A stretch of DNA of 64,000 nucleotides from Criblamydia sequanensis CRIB-18 (lineage in GTDB: Bacteria; Chlamydiota; Chlamydiia; Chlamydiales; Criblamydiaceae): assembly GCF_000750955.1 (NCBI RefSeq), contig NZ_CCEJ010000009.1, positions 62,001 through 126,000 on the forward strand, read 5' to 3'. Shown in pieces: positions 36,901 through 44,919 of this stretch (position 1 is the stretch's first letter; each line of letters starts with the position of its first letter). The translations under genes were made by a program, and so were the position numbers. The notes beneath the pieces are model-generated. The model did not search any database and was not told the DNA's origin. It saw nothing but the letters and a program-made list of their open reading frames with translations.

Positions 36901-37455
36901 ATCTAGGCCCTCAAGTTTCCTTAAGGCTTCTTTTTTTCGCTCCAAAAACCTTAAAATTCCGGCAGCCTCTTCAAAAATAGCCCTTCTTTCATTTGGGGTG
37001 TACTGAATAACCTGATCGATCTTCCCTTGTTCAAAAATGGAAAATGCGCTTTTTCCAATGCCTGTATCCAAAAATAGGTTTACAACATCTTTCATGCGCA
37101 CTTGCTGCTTATTGATAAAGTATTCGGTTTCACCGTTTCTATGGCAGCGTCTTGCTATTTCGATTTCATTGTATTCGGTTTTAAGAAGCTGATCCGCATC
37201 TTTAAAAGAAAGGGTGACCTCGGCAAAGTTTAATGGCTTTCGAGTGTCGGTCCCGGCAAAAATGACATCTTCCATTTTTTTGCCTCGGAGCGACCTTGCA
37301 GAGGTTTCCCCTAAAACCCATCTAAACGCGTCCAAAATATTAGATTTTCCACATCCATTCGGACCTACAATTCCCGTAATGCCCTCATGAAAATCGAGAG
37401 ATACTTTATCAGCAAAAGATTTAAACCCGTGTATTTTTATTTTTTTTAAGCGCAA
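33901..37455 (-). CDS. smc: Chromosome segregation protein SMC
   Basis: The protein has the full SMC layout: an N-terminal ATPase head with Walker A GPNGCGKSN, about 400 residues of coiled coil, a hinge near the middle (KISPLFERF...YQSVLVVEKSHLEHVL), a second coiled coil and a C-terminal head with signature LLSGGEKCLTAMAL and Walker B ILDEIDAPLDD. I place the start at the TTG at 37455 because a GGAG site lies 8 nt upstream and the protein then begins at the canonical RLKKIKIHGFKSFADK. An ATG at 37521 would add 22 non-conserved residues. It compacts and segregates the chromosome. No ScpA/ScpB genes are adjacent. Confidence 0.93.
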   Translation of the reverse strand: MRLKKIKIHGFKSFADKVSLDFHEGITGIVGPNGCGKSNILDAFRWVLGETSARSLRGKKMEDVIFAGTDTRKPLNFAEVTLSFKDADQLLKTEYNEIEIARRCHRNGETEYFINKQQVRMKDVVNLFLDTGIGKSAFSIFEQGKIDQVIQYTPNERRAIFEEAAGILRFLERKKEALRKLEGLDQNLLRANDIHREIEKQIDHLGKQVAIAVSYQEKKKKLQQSEIDLLLFKRKRSKDKLEKLLSEENKLKKTYEEGELAKAKLDEALFSEKELLETLLKQFQKSNEKVYQVRSEKEIRCREQKSNEERLKETKSKISIWKQKLETMQLEQLELKAQEGQLKKKITLSQAHVEEKTALLNKERNRFKESEEKLEVLREKLHISTHENLKELEREKSIESDLRSLQVKEEGLSERLKEIDNREKELQNNLLTYEEKKCTYQKSVKNLVEEIDIKKEFFLDLEEKHKEIAEELLKIDDEERKCDKMLFEIEARISSLLKLKAELVGFSSASKKLMEESKNPKSPFYNKISPLFERFKLKKEKLESLHHFLKPYQSVLVVEKSHLEHVLKWIEKENLAEFSFLVFDEESKKTNPSQKITAANRVLYEDEGDYFEKLFLQNVFAFDSLEEGLRFIENNPGSEALINNEIGIDQKKVVFIGKATEGNPILREAEIKELEDKQAQVSLKKKELASTLKMLEEKKYETHEKRLELDKTIRKAEMRLVEENFFLQNTLSDLTNNQKELKLLLEESALSKAALKQHHERILLLKKDHEAASLKRMDLEKRAQECHEELQENEQKAKLIRQEVVEMTALLDESVDYLKKALHEVELIKAKENASEKEKKILLDEMSASEEWLERFSHKSEDFEQSLKSVEDSLMQALDECHKLGEVCEEKKREIKEKEENLKQTLEKSKSIEQEASRIAIQKAEVETDVRSCENELSTRFQMEKDQIDEAPISLSGSLDSIERSLRELRKELEVESQGVNMSSIEEFEKQKERGQFFGNQIEDLTVSKNELLAIISELDSKSRSIFKETFDKIRENFRKNFQILFVGGEADLELIESEDILQAGIEIIAKPPGKKMRSINLLSGGEKCLTAMALLFSLFEVKPSPFCILDEIDAPLDDTNVERFLNVVLQFTDRSQFIIITHNKRTMAICNRIFGVSMEEKGVSKLLSIEFSKERMTGHLVGT

Positions 37456-37702
37456 AGGATGGTTCTCCGGAAAAAATAAATTAAGGATCTCTATGATATT
37501 TTTTTCAAAAATTAAAATCACGAGAACTCTTAAATTTAAGAAGCTTTATTCAATTTCTTAAACCTCCTTTGCTAAAAACGAAGTAACTTCCTATATCCTA
37601 AGGCTTTAAAGTCAAATCACGACTTTTTTGTTAATTAAACTTTTTAATTACTGTTTATGAATCCAGCTTTATTTAGAGCTTTATGGGCAGCTTTTAAACA
37701 GC

Positions 37703-37732
37703 TTGCAGAAGAAGGGTAGCCCGCGTTATAAT
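37703..37732 (+). promoter_or_regulatory. Candidate sigma70-type promoter of serS
   Basis: TTGCAG (37703-37708) and TATAAT (37727-37732) are separated by 18 nt, with the serS ATG 46 nt after the -10 box. It is the best promoter match in the 323-nt spacer between the divergent smc and serS genes. Confidence 0.45.
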
Positions 37733-37778
37733 TCGATTTCAAAAATTTTAAGTTTTTTACCTTTAACGGACGCTTTCC

Positions 37779-39053
37779 ATGCTAGACATCAAATTAATTC
37801 GCAGCAATCCAAGTGAAATCGAGCGGAAATTACAGACAAAAGACCCGTCAATTTCCCTTGAACCCTTACTTAAGTTAGATCAACTTCTTAGAGAAAAGAA
37901 AACAAAAGCTGAAGAGCTAAAAGCACACCGAAATGAGTTTTCAAAGAAAATTGGCGAGCTTAAAAGACAAGGACAAGAGGTCAAAGAACTTATGGACAAA
38001 GTTTCCTCCATCTCAGAGGAAGCCCATAAGTTAGACCAGGAACTCGCCATTCTTGAAAAAGAATTTATGGATCAGCTTTCAAGGCTTCCCAATCTTCCTA
38101 TGGATGACATCAAAATTTCTGAGGATCCAAAAGACAACGTTGTGATTAAAGAATGGGGACAAAAAAGAGCCTTCTCTTTTCCCTTTAAAAATCACCTTGA
38201 ACTAAACGAAAAGCTTGGGCTTTTTGATTTCCAACGAAGCGCTAAAATATCAGGAGCGGGTTGGCCGGCCTATAAAAACTTGGGCGCAAGACTTGAATGG
38301 GCGCTTATCAATTACATGATTGAAACTCATGTAAAAAATGGTTTTACTTTATGGATGCCACCCTTACTTGTAAAAGAAGAAACTGTCTTTGGATCGGGCC
38401 AGCTTCCCAAATTTGAAAATCAGCAATTTAAACTCCATGATGAAGATTTTAAACTCTACCTGATACCGACTGCTGAAGTGGCTTTAAATGGTCTTCATGC
38501 AGATGAAATCATCCCAAGCGAAGAGCTTCCTCTTCGATATACAGCCTATACCCCTTGTTTTAGAAGAGAAGCAGGAGCTGCCGGAAAACAAGAGCGCGGG
38601 CTTATCAGGATGCACCAGTTCAATAAAGTTGAAATGTTCTGTTTTACAAAACCTGAAGATAGCAACGCTTGTTTTGATGAGATGCTAGCAAGCGCAGAAA
38701 AAATCCTTCAAGGCCTTGGCATCCACTATAGAAACACGCTTCTTGTAACAGGAGATATGTCTTTTGCCGCAGCAAGAACTGTTGATGTGGAAGTTTTTCT
38801 TCCCGGCCAAGACCGCTATTATGAAGTCTCCTCGGTTTCAAACTGCACAGACTATCAAGCAAGAAGATCTCAAACACGTTTCAGAAAAGGGAATGAAAAG
38901 CCGGAACTTGTCCATACTTTAAATGGCTCAGGGCTTGCTACAAGCCGTCTTATGGTGGCTCTTTTAGAGAATAACCAAAATGAAGACGGCTCTATTACCA
39001 TCCCTGAAGTTTTGAGAAAATATCTAGGCGGCCTTGAAAAAATCGAGCCGTAG
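37779..39053 (+). CDS. serS: Seryl-tRNA synthetase
   Basis: The 424-aa protein has the N-terminal antiparallel coiled coil that grips the long variable arm of tRNA-Ser (residues about 30-105) and a class II catalytic core. Motif 2 is visible as YTPCFRREAGAAGKQERGL near residue 255. Motif 3 is GSGLATSRLMVALLENNQ near residue 382. It charges tRNA-Ser with serine. Length and motifs are complete. An M18 aminopeptidase follows 35 nt later and may share the transcript. Confidence 0.96.
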   Translation: MLDIKLIRSNPSEIERKLQTKDPSISLEPLLKLDQLLREKKTKAEELKAHRNEFSKKIGELKRQGQEVKELMDKVSSISEEAHKLDQELAILEKEFMDQLSRLPNLPMDDIKISEDPKDNVVIKEWGQKRAFSFPFKNHLELNEKLGLFDFQRSAKISGAGWPAYKNLGARLEWALINYMIETHVKNGFTLWMPPLLVKEETVFGSGQLPKFENQQFKLHDEDFKLYLIPTAEVALNGLHADEIIPSEELPLRYTAYTPCFRREAGAAGKQERGLIRMHQFNKVEMFCFTKPEDSNACFDEMLASAEKILQGLGIHYRNTLLVTGDMSFAAARTVDVEVFLPGQDRYYEVSSVSNCTDYQARRSQTRFRKGNEKPELVHTLNGSGLATSRLMVALLENNQNEDGSITIPEVLRKYLGGLEKIEP

Positions 39054-39088
39054 CCTTAAAAACAAATCAGTAATGCCTAAGGTGGACA

Positions 39089-40402
39089 ATGAAAAGCAAT
39101 CCAAGCGCTAATGAAAATGATCTTTTAGATTTTATTTCTAAATGCCCTACCCCATGGCATACGGTTTCTCTCTCTTCAAACCTTCTCAAAAAAGAGGGTT
39201 TTAAAGAGCTCAAAGAAGAGGAAAGCTGGCAAGGAATAAGGAAAGAAAAGAAATTTTTTATTGCAAGGGATGGATCTTCTCTTGCAGGTTTCATTTTGCC
39301 AAAAGGCGAGATCAAAAGTTTGAAAATAGCTCTTGCCCATACCGACAGCCCGGGCCTTAAATTAAAGCCTCATCCTGAAATTCAATCAGGCGGACTTTAT
39401 TTACTTTCTTCTGAAGTTTACGGCTCTCCTCTTTTGACCTCTTGGCTTAACCGGGACCTCTGCCTCGCCGGAAGGGTCTTTGTTGAAGCTAAGGGCGGCC
39501 GCATTGAATCCCACCTATTGCATTTAGAAGAGTACCCTCTTGTCATCCCGCAACTTGCCATCCATCTTGATCGGGAAAGTAAAGAAAAAGGGCTGACCTT
39601 AAATCCGCAAAACCATCTTTTGGCAGTAGCTTCCCTTTTACATGAGAGTCATGAAAGCTCTTTCATGAAAATGATAGAGTCTAAAGTTAAAGCCCCTATT
39701 TTAAGCTTCGATCTTTTTCTTGTTCCCCTTGAACGCCCCCGTCTTGCCGGCATCAATAAAGAATTTATATCCGCGCCAAGGTTTGACAACCTGGGGAGCG
39801 TCCAAGCCATTCTTGAAAGTTTTCGAAAAGAATCCCAAGATGGTAATGGGGTTTTAAAGGCCTTCTTTTTTTGGAATCATGAAGAAGTAGGTTCACTTTC
39901 ATCAGAAGGTGCCGAATCCACCTTCTTTCAAGACACCCTTGAGAGAATTGCAGAATCCCTCGGACTTACAAAATCAAACCTTTTGCAAATTTATAGAAAT
40001 TCTTACGCACTTTCGGTAGACCAAGCTCATGCTACACACCCGGCTTTTCCTGAAAGATGCGAGCTCCAGCATCCTGTTCGCTTAGGTGAAGGCATTGTAT
40101 TAAAAAATAATTCCCAAAAAAAATACGCTACCAATGCTTTTACATCAGCTATTGCAAAAACCCTCTTAAAAAATGAACATCTTCCCTTCCAGGATTTTGT
40201 TATGCGAAATGATATGCCCTGTGGTGGCACCGTGGGTTCTATATTTGCTGCAAAATCCGGAATTGCAACCTTGGATATCGGATGTCCAATGCTTTCTATG
40301 CATAGCATAAGAGAGCTTGGCTGCATGAAAGACCAGCTTACTTTAATTTCTTTTATGAAAGCCTTTTTTAGCAAACAATTACCAATTGTTTCTTCTAAAT
40401 AA
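39089..40402 (+). CDS. M18-family metallo-aminopeptidase
   Basis: The 437-aa protein fits the M18 (aspartyl aminopeptidase/ApeB-like) family. Metal and catalytic positions are visible in HTDSPGLKLKPHPE near residue 89, APRFDNLGS near 229, WNHEEVGSLSSEGAES near 259, SVDQAHATHP near 309 and SMHSIRELG near 401. It removes N-terminal, often acidic, residues from peptides in the cytoplasm. It would fit an intracellular organism that lives on host peptides and, from the rest of this window, burns amino acids. Confidence 0.9.
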   Translation: MKSNPSANENDLLDFISKCPTPWHTVSLSSNLLKKEGFKELKEEESWQGIRKEKKFFIARDGSSLAGFILPKGEIKSLKIALAHTDSPGLKLKPHPEIQSGGLYLLSSEVYGSPLLTSWLNRDLCLAGRVFVEAKGGRIESHLLHLEEYPLVIPQLAIHLDRESKEKGLTLNPQNHLLAVASLLHESHESSFMKMIESKVKAPILSFDLFLVPLERPRLAGINKEFISAPRFDNLGSVQAILESFRKESQDGNGVLKAFFFWNHEEVGSLSSEGAESTFFQDTLERIAESLGLTKSNLLQIYRNSYALSVDQAHATHPAFPERCELQHPVRLGEGIVLKNNSQKKYATNAFTSAIAKTLLKNEHLPFQDFVMRNDMPCGGTVGSIFAAKSGIATLDIGCPMLSMHSIRELGCMKDQLTLISFMKAFFSKQLPIVSSK

Positions 40403-40500
40403 ACTTTATTAAGTTTTCTTATTAATAAATAATTTAATTATTGACTCTAAACGATATTAAATTTAATGTATTTACTTAATAAATAAATTAAATTTTGATT

Positions 40501-42534
40501 ATGTCTACATATTCTGTTTCTTCTGCCCATCAATCTCTTTCCCGAATTAGTTCAATTTTTCAAAGTCCTGAATTTAATAAAGTTTCTGACGAGGAGAAAG
40601 AAAAAATCGCGATTCCTTTTCTTAAAGAGATCCAGACTGTTATCAAACAATCAGCGCTCCTTAGCCGGGAAGAAAAAATTAAACGAGTCGAATATCTTGA
40701 GAAGCTCTTCAAACAGATCTCTATAAGCCCTGCTTTGAAACGATTAGCAGGCAACTTTAATCAGCCGAAATCACTAATTTTTAAAATTAAAAACCTTTGG
40801 GGCATTCATTTAAAGCAATTGCTTGGGGAACTTGATGAGAAAGCGGAGCTTTCCTTAAAAAAAGGCCTTAAACTAATTAAAAGCTGTTTTGTTTATGCTG
40901 CAACACAAGAAAAAGAAGAAGACAGAAGGCCCCTTTTTGAAAAGGGTATTTATCTTCTCAATCAACTTCTTCAAAGAGAAAATCGTTTTTTCTTAGCCCC
41001 CCTCCAGGTGGTTAAAAAAATTTCGTTTCTTTCTGAAACTTTCTTGTCCGATGAGACAAACCCTCTATTGATTCATTTGAAAGTGGTGGAAGAAGATAAC
41101 AAAAAAACAAACCAACTCTGCCACACCCTAGTTTTAAGGGCAACGAGCCATTTTTTTGATTGCGTATTATGCAACCTTTTTTACAAGGATGAATCTCCCT
41201 ATGAGGTCGATTACAAAGATTTTAAATCCTTTTATGACCTTGCCCTTCATGGCAAAACTGAGCTTGCTTCAAAAAACTTCCAAGAAATGGCTCAGCTTCT
41301 AAGCTTTCTTTTTCGCATTGGCTCGAAACAAAAGCTTCAAAAGCTTTGCATTGAAAAAATTAATGCTTCTCAAAACTTCTTTACTCTTTACTTTTGCCGT
41401 AACCTGATAGGAGTCGCATTTAAAAATGGCGAGCCTACATCGCTTCTTCAATTTCTTTCTGAAAATAAGATTATTTTTCAAGAAATTGGAGAAATCGATA
41501 TCACTGCTTTCAACTCATTGAAAGAGCTAGAATTTAAAAAAATAGCCGAATTTTTTCCAAAAGCGGTTCACTTAAAACTTAAGTTCGATGCCGGTTTTAT
41601 CCATTCAATTTGGAATGATTTAAAAACTCAACTCTTTAATTTTAGAGAATTTTCAATTGAGTTTTGCTCTCAAGAAGAATCTACCCTAGAATTACTAAGG
41701 AAAGCCTATTTAGGCTTTGATAAATCCCATTTTCCAGAAGTATCCTTTCACTTAAAAGGACTTAAATATCTTTCACATTCATCTCTTATGCAAATAGGGC
41801 AAGCTTCGGGTGAAAGTATTTTTTCAGCTAATTTCGAAGGGTCTAATTTAAAAGATCACGAAATGAAAGAAGCGCTCGCTTTATTTAAAAATCTTAAAGA
41901 TCTCACCCTTGCTAAATGCATCTCAATGGGTACTGAATCGATCGGAGCCATTAAGAACCACTTAAGGAAGTTACAAAAGCTCTCTTTAGAAGCACCGGGA
42001 AGCTATAAACTTAATGATCAGGACCTTATCTCCATTCTTGAAACCAACCCGTCGATTGTAGAATTGAATCTTAATTGGCAGACAAATATTACTTCTGTTT
42101 CTCTTTTTAAAATTGCCGAGACCTTGCATGATCTAATCTCGCTTGATATAAGACACCTTTCTAGAGTGAATCTGGATTCTATTCTTGAGGTGGCTCTCAA
42201 TTGCAAAAGCCTAACCCAGATTCTCATGGATTTTTGCGCACCCACCAATGCCACGTCAAAAAATGAAGTAGCTAAATTTGAAACTTATCTTACAATTATT
42301 GCAAAGCAACAAAAATTAAAGCGCCTCTCTTTCGTCGGAATTTTAAATAGATGTTATCAATTTAGTGCAGCTTTATTGCAGGAAATTTCCGAAGCTCGAA
42401 AAGAGCGTTTAGATATGGAAATTTTACCGGACTATCTTGGCAAAACAGAGAATGAGAGAAAAATTCGCGCGCTCCAATATCCAAAAATCATTTTTAGCAG
42501 CTCGGCACTAATATTCAGTAAACATAAAGTCTAA
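40501..42534 (+). CDS. Large helical protein with leucine-rich C-terminal half, candidate secreted effector
   Basis: From ATG 40501 (a TTG six bases upstream is less likely) the protein has 677 residues. The first 20 are Ser/Thr-rich (MSTYSVSSAHQSLSRISSIF) as in many type III secretion substrates. Residues about 50-330 are helical and highly charged. From about residue 430 there are leucine-rich-repeat-like units (LFKNLKDLTLAKC, LRKLQKLSLEAPG, NPSIVELNLNW, LHDLISLDIRHLS, CKSLTQILMDFC) resembling the F-box-type LRRs common in environmental chlamydiae. I see no F-box or catalytic motif. Effector status is inferred from composition only. Confidence 0.65.
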   Translation: MSTYSVSSAHQSLSRISSIFQSPEFNKVSDEEKEKIAIPFLKEIQTVIKQSALLSREEKIKRVEYLEKLFKQISISPALKRLAGNFNQPKSLIFKIKNLWGIHLKQLLGELDEKAELSLKKGLKLIKSCFVYAATQEKEEDRRPLFEKGIYLLNQLLQRENRFFLAPLQVVKKISFLSETFLSDETNPLLIHLKVVEEDNKKTNQLCHTLVLRATSHFFDCVLCNLFYKDESPYEVDYKDFKSFYDLALHGKTELASKNFQEMAQLLSFLFRIGSKQKLQKLCIEKINASQNFFTLYFCRNLIGVAFKNGEPTSLLQFLSENKIIFQEIGEIDITAFNSLKELEFKKIAEFFPKAVHLKLKFDAGFIHSIWNDLKTQLFNFREFSIEFCSQEESTLELLRKAYLGFDKSHFPEVSFHLKGLKYLSHSSLMQIGQASGESIFSANFEGSNLKDHEMKEALALFKNLKDLTLAKCISMGTESIGAIKNHLRKLQKLSLEAPGSYKLNDQDLISILETNPSIVELNLNWQTNITSVSLFKIAETLHDLISLDIRHLSRVNLDSILEVALNCKSLTQILMDFCAPTNATSKNEVAKFETYLTIIAKQQKLKRLSFVGILNRCYQFSAALLQEISEARKERLDMEILPDYLGKTENERKIRALQYPKIIFSSSALIFSKHKV

Positions 42535-42544
42535 AAGAAAAAGA

Positions 42545-42575
42545 GATAGGCGAAAACTTCAAGAGTTTGCCTATC
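42545..42575 (-). terminator. Stem-loop between convergent genes
   Basis: GATAGGC (42545-42551) pairs with GCCTATC (42569-42575), and an inner AAACT/AGTTT extends the stem past a 2-nt bulge. On the minus strand a T-rich run follows (complement of the A-rich 42533-42544), so it best serves the minus-strand gene at 42583-43911. It may also slow readthrough from the other side. Confidence 0.55.
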
Positions 42576-42582
42576 CCTTAAG

Positions 42583-43911
42583 TTATTGAAGCGGTTGATT
42601 AACGGCCCTTACCCCTGAGGATATTTCTTCCATAGCGCCGGATAGAGCTTGCCACATGCTGGTCAAATCACCCGGATCGGGCATGCTTGCTACATACTTT
42701 AGAAGAGTTTCAGAAAAATCAACTCGTTTGTCCGGCGGTAAAGTATCCAGAACGCTTCTCATAGCCTGAAGCAACTCTTTTCTTTTATCGTCAGGTACGC
42801 CGACTCCATTTAATAAATCCCTCAATTCACTTTCTTGCAAAGTTCCCCCTTCAACATGAATGAAAAGGGCAATAGCATTTGCAAGGGCAAACAATTTCGC
42901 GTAAACAACAGCATCGGCCAGTTGTTCGGCGGTAAAGTTTTGAGCTCCCGGAATACGTGTTTGAATTAAATGAGCTAGAGCTTCGCTGTTGCCGATTTTT
43001 GCTAAAACTTGGGCTGCGAATTCATTCGCGAAATCTATGGTGGGAGGTTTTGCTCCGTTGTCTTTTTGTTTTAGGTAAAGCATGATGGACACATCCTTAA
43101 TCATATCCAGCACAAAGAAATTAATGACAGGAAGCATTTGCGCTTGAAGAATAGGGGGCAATTGACTCAAATTTTGATCAGAGATCGGATTCACGCCCAC
43201 TTGATTGCTAAGCTGATTTGCTTCAATAGGCTGTAAAACAATTTGCTGGGCAAGCGGCATGATGACAAGAGCTTGCATTAAAGCTGCGCTCAAGACATTC
43301 CTTGCAAGGGCTGTGTCTTCAATATTTGAAGCTCCTGCCCTGTGGAAATAGTTATCCACAATCAGCTTCGATGTGTTTTGAACTTCTTCAATTCTTTGCG
43401 GTACGGTCAAGCTTCTTAAATACTCTTGATAGGTACCGGCATCCCTTGGTGTGGCTTGAAGTTCAATCGATCTTGTATCAAGCCAGGTGATATAACTTTG
43501 AACATTATCTCTTTGCTGTTCCTGGTAAGCTTTTTGATCATTGATAATTTGTTGTTTTTCCCGATATTCTTTATCCGCTTTTATCTGTTCTTGAATATTA
43601 TCACTCCAAGCGTCAAGCATTTGCGAGATAACGTCATTTTTCGCATTTTCAATTTTAATTTGAAGGGCGACATTTTGCTCTTCAATTGTTTGCTGTCCTA
43701 TCTGATTTGAGAAGTTAGGGCCGAATAACATGGGACTTCCGGCAAGAAGATTGACAAGAATTTTTTCTTGTTCGCTTTTTGATAATGAGTCGAGTTTGGT
43801 ATCCCCTGAATAGACCTGCCCATCAACTGTATAAACGCCTTCAAGTGAACCTAGTTCATAGATATTAAATGTGTTTCCACCTGTGCCACCTGTAATGCCT
43901 TGTTGGCTCAT
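42583..43911 (-). CDS. Unrecognised 442-aa protein, possible type III secretion substrate
   Basis: The N-terminus is Gly/Ser/Gln-rich and without a signal peptide (MSQQGITGGTGGNTFNIYE). A Gln-rich, predicted coiled segment follows (about residues 85-145, KADKEYREKQQIINDQKAYQEQQRDN). The remainder is helical, with hydrophobic stretches (VLSAALMQALVIMPLAQQIVL, KLFALANAIALFIHVEGG) that look like buried helices or weak membrane segments. The composition resembles secreted chlamydial proteins, but I cannot name a family. It stands alone on the minus strand with its own hairpin terminator. Confidence 0.7.
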   Translation of the reverse strand: MSQQGITGGTGGNTFNIYELGSLEGVYTVDGQVYSGDTKLDSLSKSEQEKILVNLLAGSPMLFGPNFSNQIGQQTIEEQNVALQIKIENAKNDVISQMLDAWSDNIQEQIKADKEYREKQQIINDQKAYQEQQRDNVQSYITWLDTRSIELQATPRDAGTYQEYLRSLTVPQRIEEVQNTSKLIVDNYFHRAGASNIEDTALARNVLSAALMQALVIMPLAQQIVLQPIEANQLSNQVGVNPISDQNLSQLPPILQAQMLPVINFFVLDMIKDVSIMLYLKQKDNGAKPPTIDFANEFAAQVLAKIGNSEALAHLIQTRIPGAQNFTAEQLADAVVYAKLFALANAIALFIHVEGGTLQESELRDLLNGVGVPDDKRKELLQAMRSVLDTLPPDKRVDFSETLLKYVASMPDPGDLTSMWQALSGAMEEISSGVRAVNQPLQ

Positions 43912-44155
43912 AGTATTCTCACTTTGTTAAAATGGCGGTGTTTTCTTCAAAATTTAGCTCTTGAGATGAAAGTTAACGAGGGAGAAAAGGAATTTAGGGA
44001 AAAATTCATCTCCTACACATTATATATTATATCAATTTTTTCTTTAAAATACGATTGATGAATGAATTATAAAGTGATAAATTTTATTAAAAATGATATG
44101 GTTTTTATAATATCTTTAAATTAGATGACTAACCCTTGGAAAGGGAAAATTATCC

Positions 44156-44905
44156 ATGAGCGGATCCCATTTTGATAATAAAGAAGCCATTCATCATGTC
44201 GTTGAAAAACAAGCACAAGGAATTGTTGATGCGGCAGAAGTTCATGGAAGAGAAATTCCTGGAAACTTATTCGCTTTTGCCGATTCCGCTAAGGAGTGCG
44301 CAATTATTCTAGGAGTGCTAGGGGTTCTTTCCCCCTTTTTTATCGACTCCTTTTCTTTCACATTCCGCTTTTTTCTTATCTTTGCAATTGCGCTAATAAT
44401 TTGGAAAACCTTTAGAAGCGCGCTTTTAGGCTGGTCTCGGCTTGAAAGGCTGCATCGAATTATTGCTCAGGAAAAGTGGGAAATCGAGCATCATCGCACC
44501 CAGGAAAAAATAGAACTAAAGGCACTTTACGAAGCCAAAGGCTTTCAAGGCTCCCTCTTAGATGAGGTCGTCGAGGTTCTTATGGCAGATGGAGATAGGC
44601 TTTTAAAGGTAATGGTTGAAGAAGAGCTCGGCTTAACTCTTGAAAAACAAGAACACCCCTTAAAGCAAGCTATGGGAGCTGCCTTAGGCTCTTTTTTAGC
44701 GGGAATTATGATCCTGCTTGCTTTTTACTTTTTTCCATCTCACGGAAGCTCAATTGCAGCTCTTTTTATTATAGGAGCATCGGGGGCTCTTGCCGCCTAC
44801 TTTGAGAAAAATGAAACCCTTCCGGCCATTGTTTGGAATATCGGGCTTGGTATTTTAGTCATGGGATCCTCGTACTTTTTAGCTCAATTTTTTCAAACAT
44901 TTTGA
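44156..44905 (+). CDS. VIT1/CCC1-like integral membrane protein
   Basis: The 249-aa protein has about five hydrophobic segments: two near residues 48-88 and three near 170-248. The cytoplasmic loop between them reads ELKALYEAKGFQGSLLDEVVEVLMADGDRLLKVMVEEELGL, which resembles the characteristic region of VIT1/CCC1 iron/manganese transporters. Nothing else in that family has this loop so close to the last transmembrane helices, so the fold call is reasonable. In Chlamydia a similar small membrane protein lies between serS and the metal ATPase (CT727-CT729). The ATPase gene starts 14 nt later, so joint metal handling is likely. Confidence 0.75.
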   Translation: MSGSHFDNKEAIHHVVEKQAQGIVDAAEVHGREIPGNLFAFADSAKECAIILGVLGVLSPFFIDSFSFTFRFFLIFAIALIIWKTFRSALLGWSRLERLHRIIAQEKWEIEHHRTQEKIELKALYEAKGFQGSLLDEVVEVLMADGDRLLKVMVEEELGLTLEKQEHPLKQAMGAALGSFLAGIMILLAFYFFPSHGSSIAALFIIGASGALAAYFEKNETLPAIVWNIGLGILVMGSSYFLAQFFQTF

Positions 44906-44919
44906 ATAAGGCTTATCTC

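Noticed and set aside
44833-44919. Extended N-terminus of the metal ATPase
   Set aside because: It would overlap the preceding gene by 73 nt and has no ribosome binding site, whereas ATG 44920 has AAGG at good spacing.
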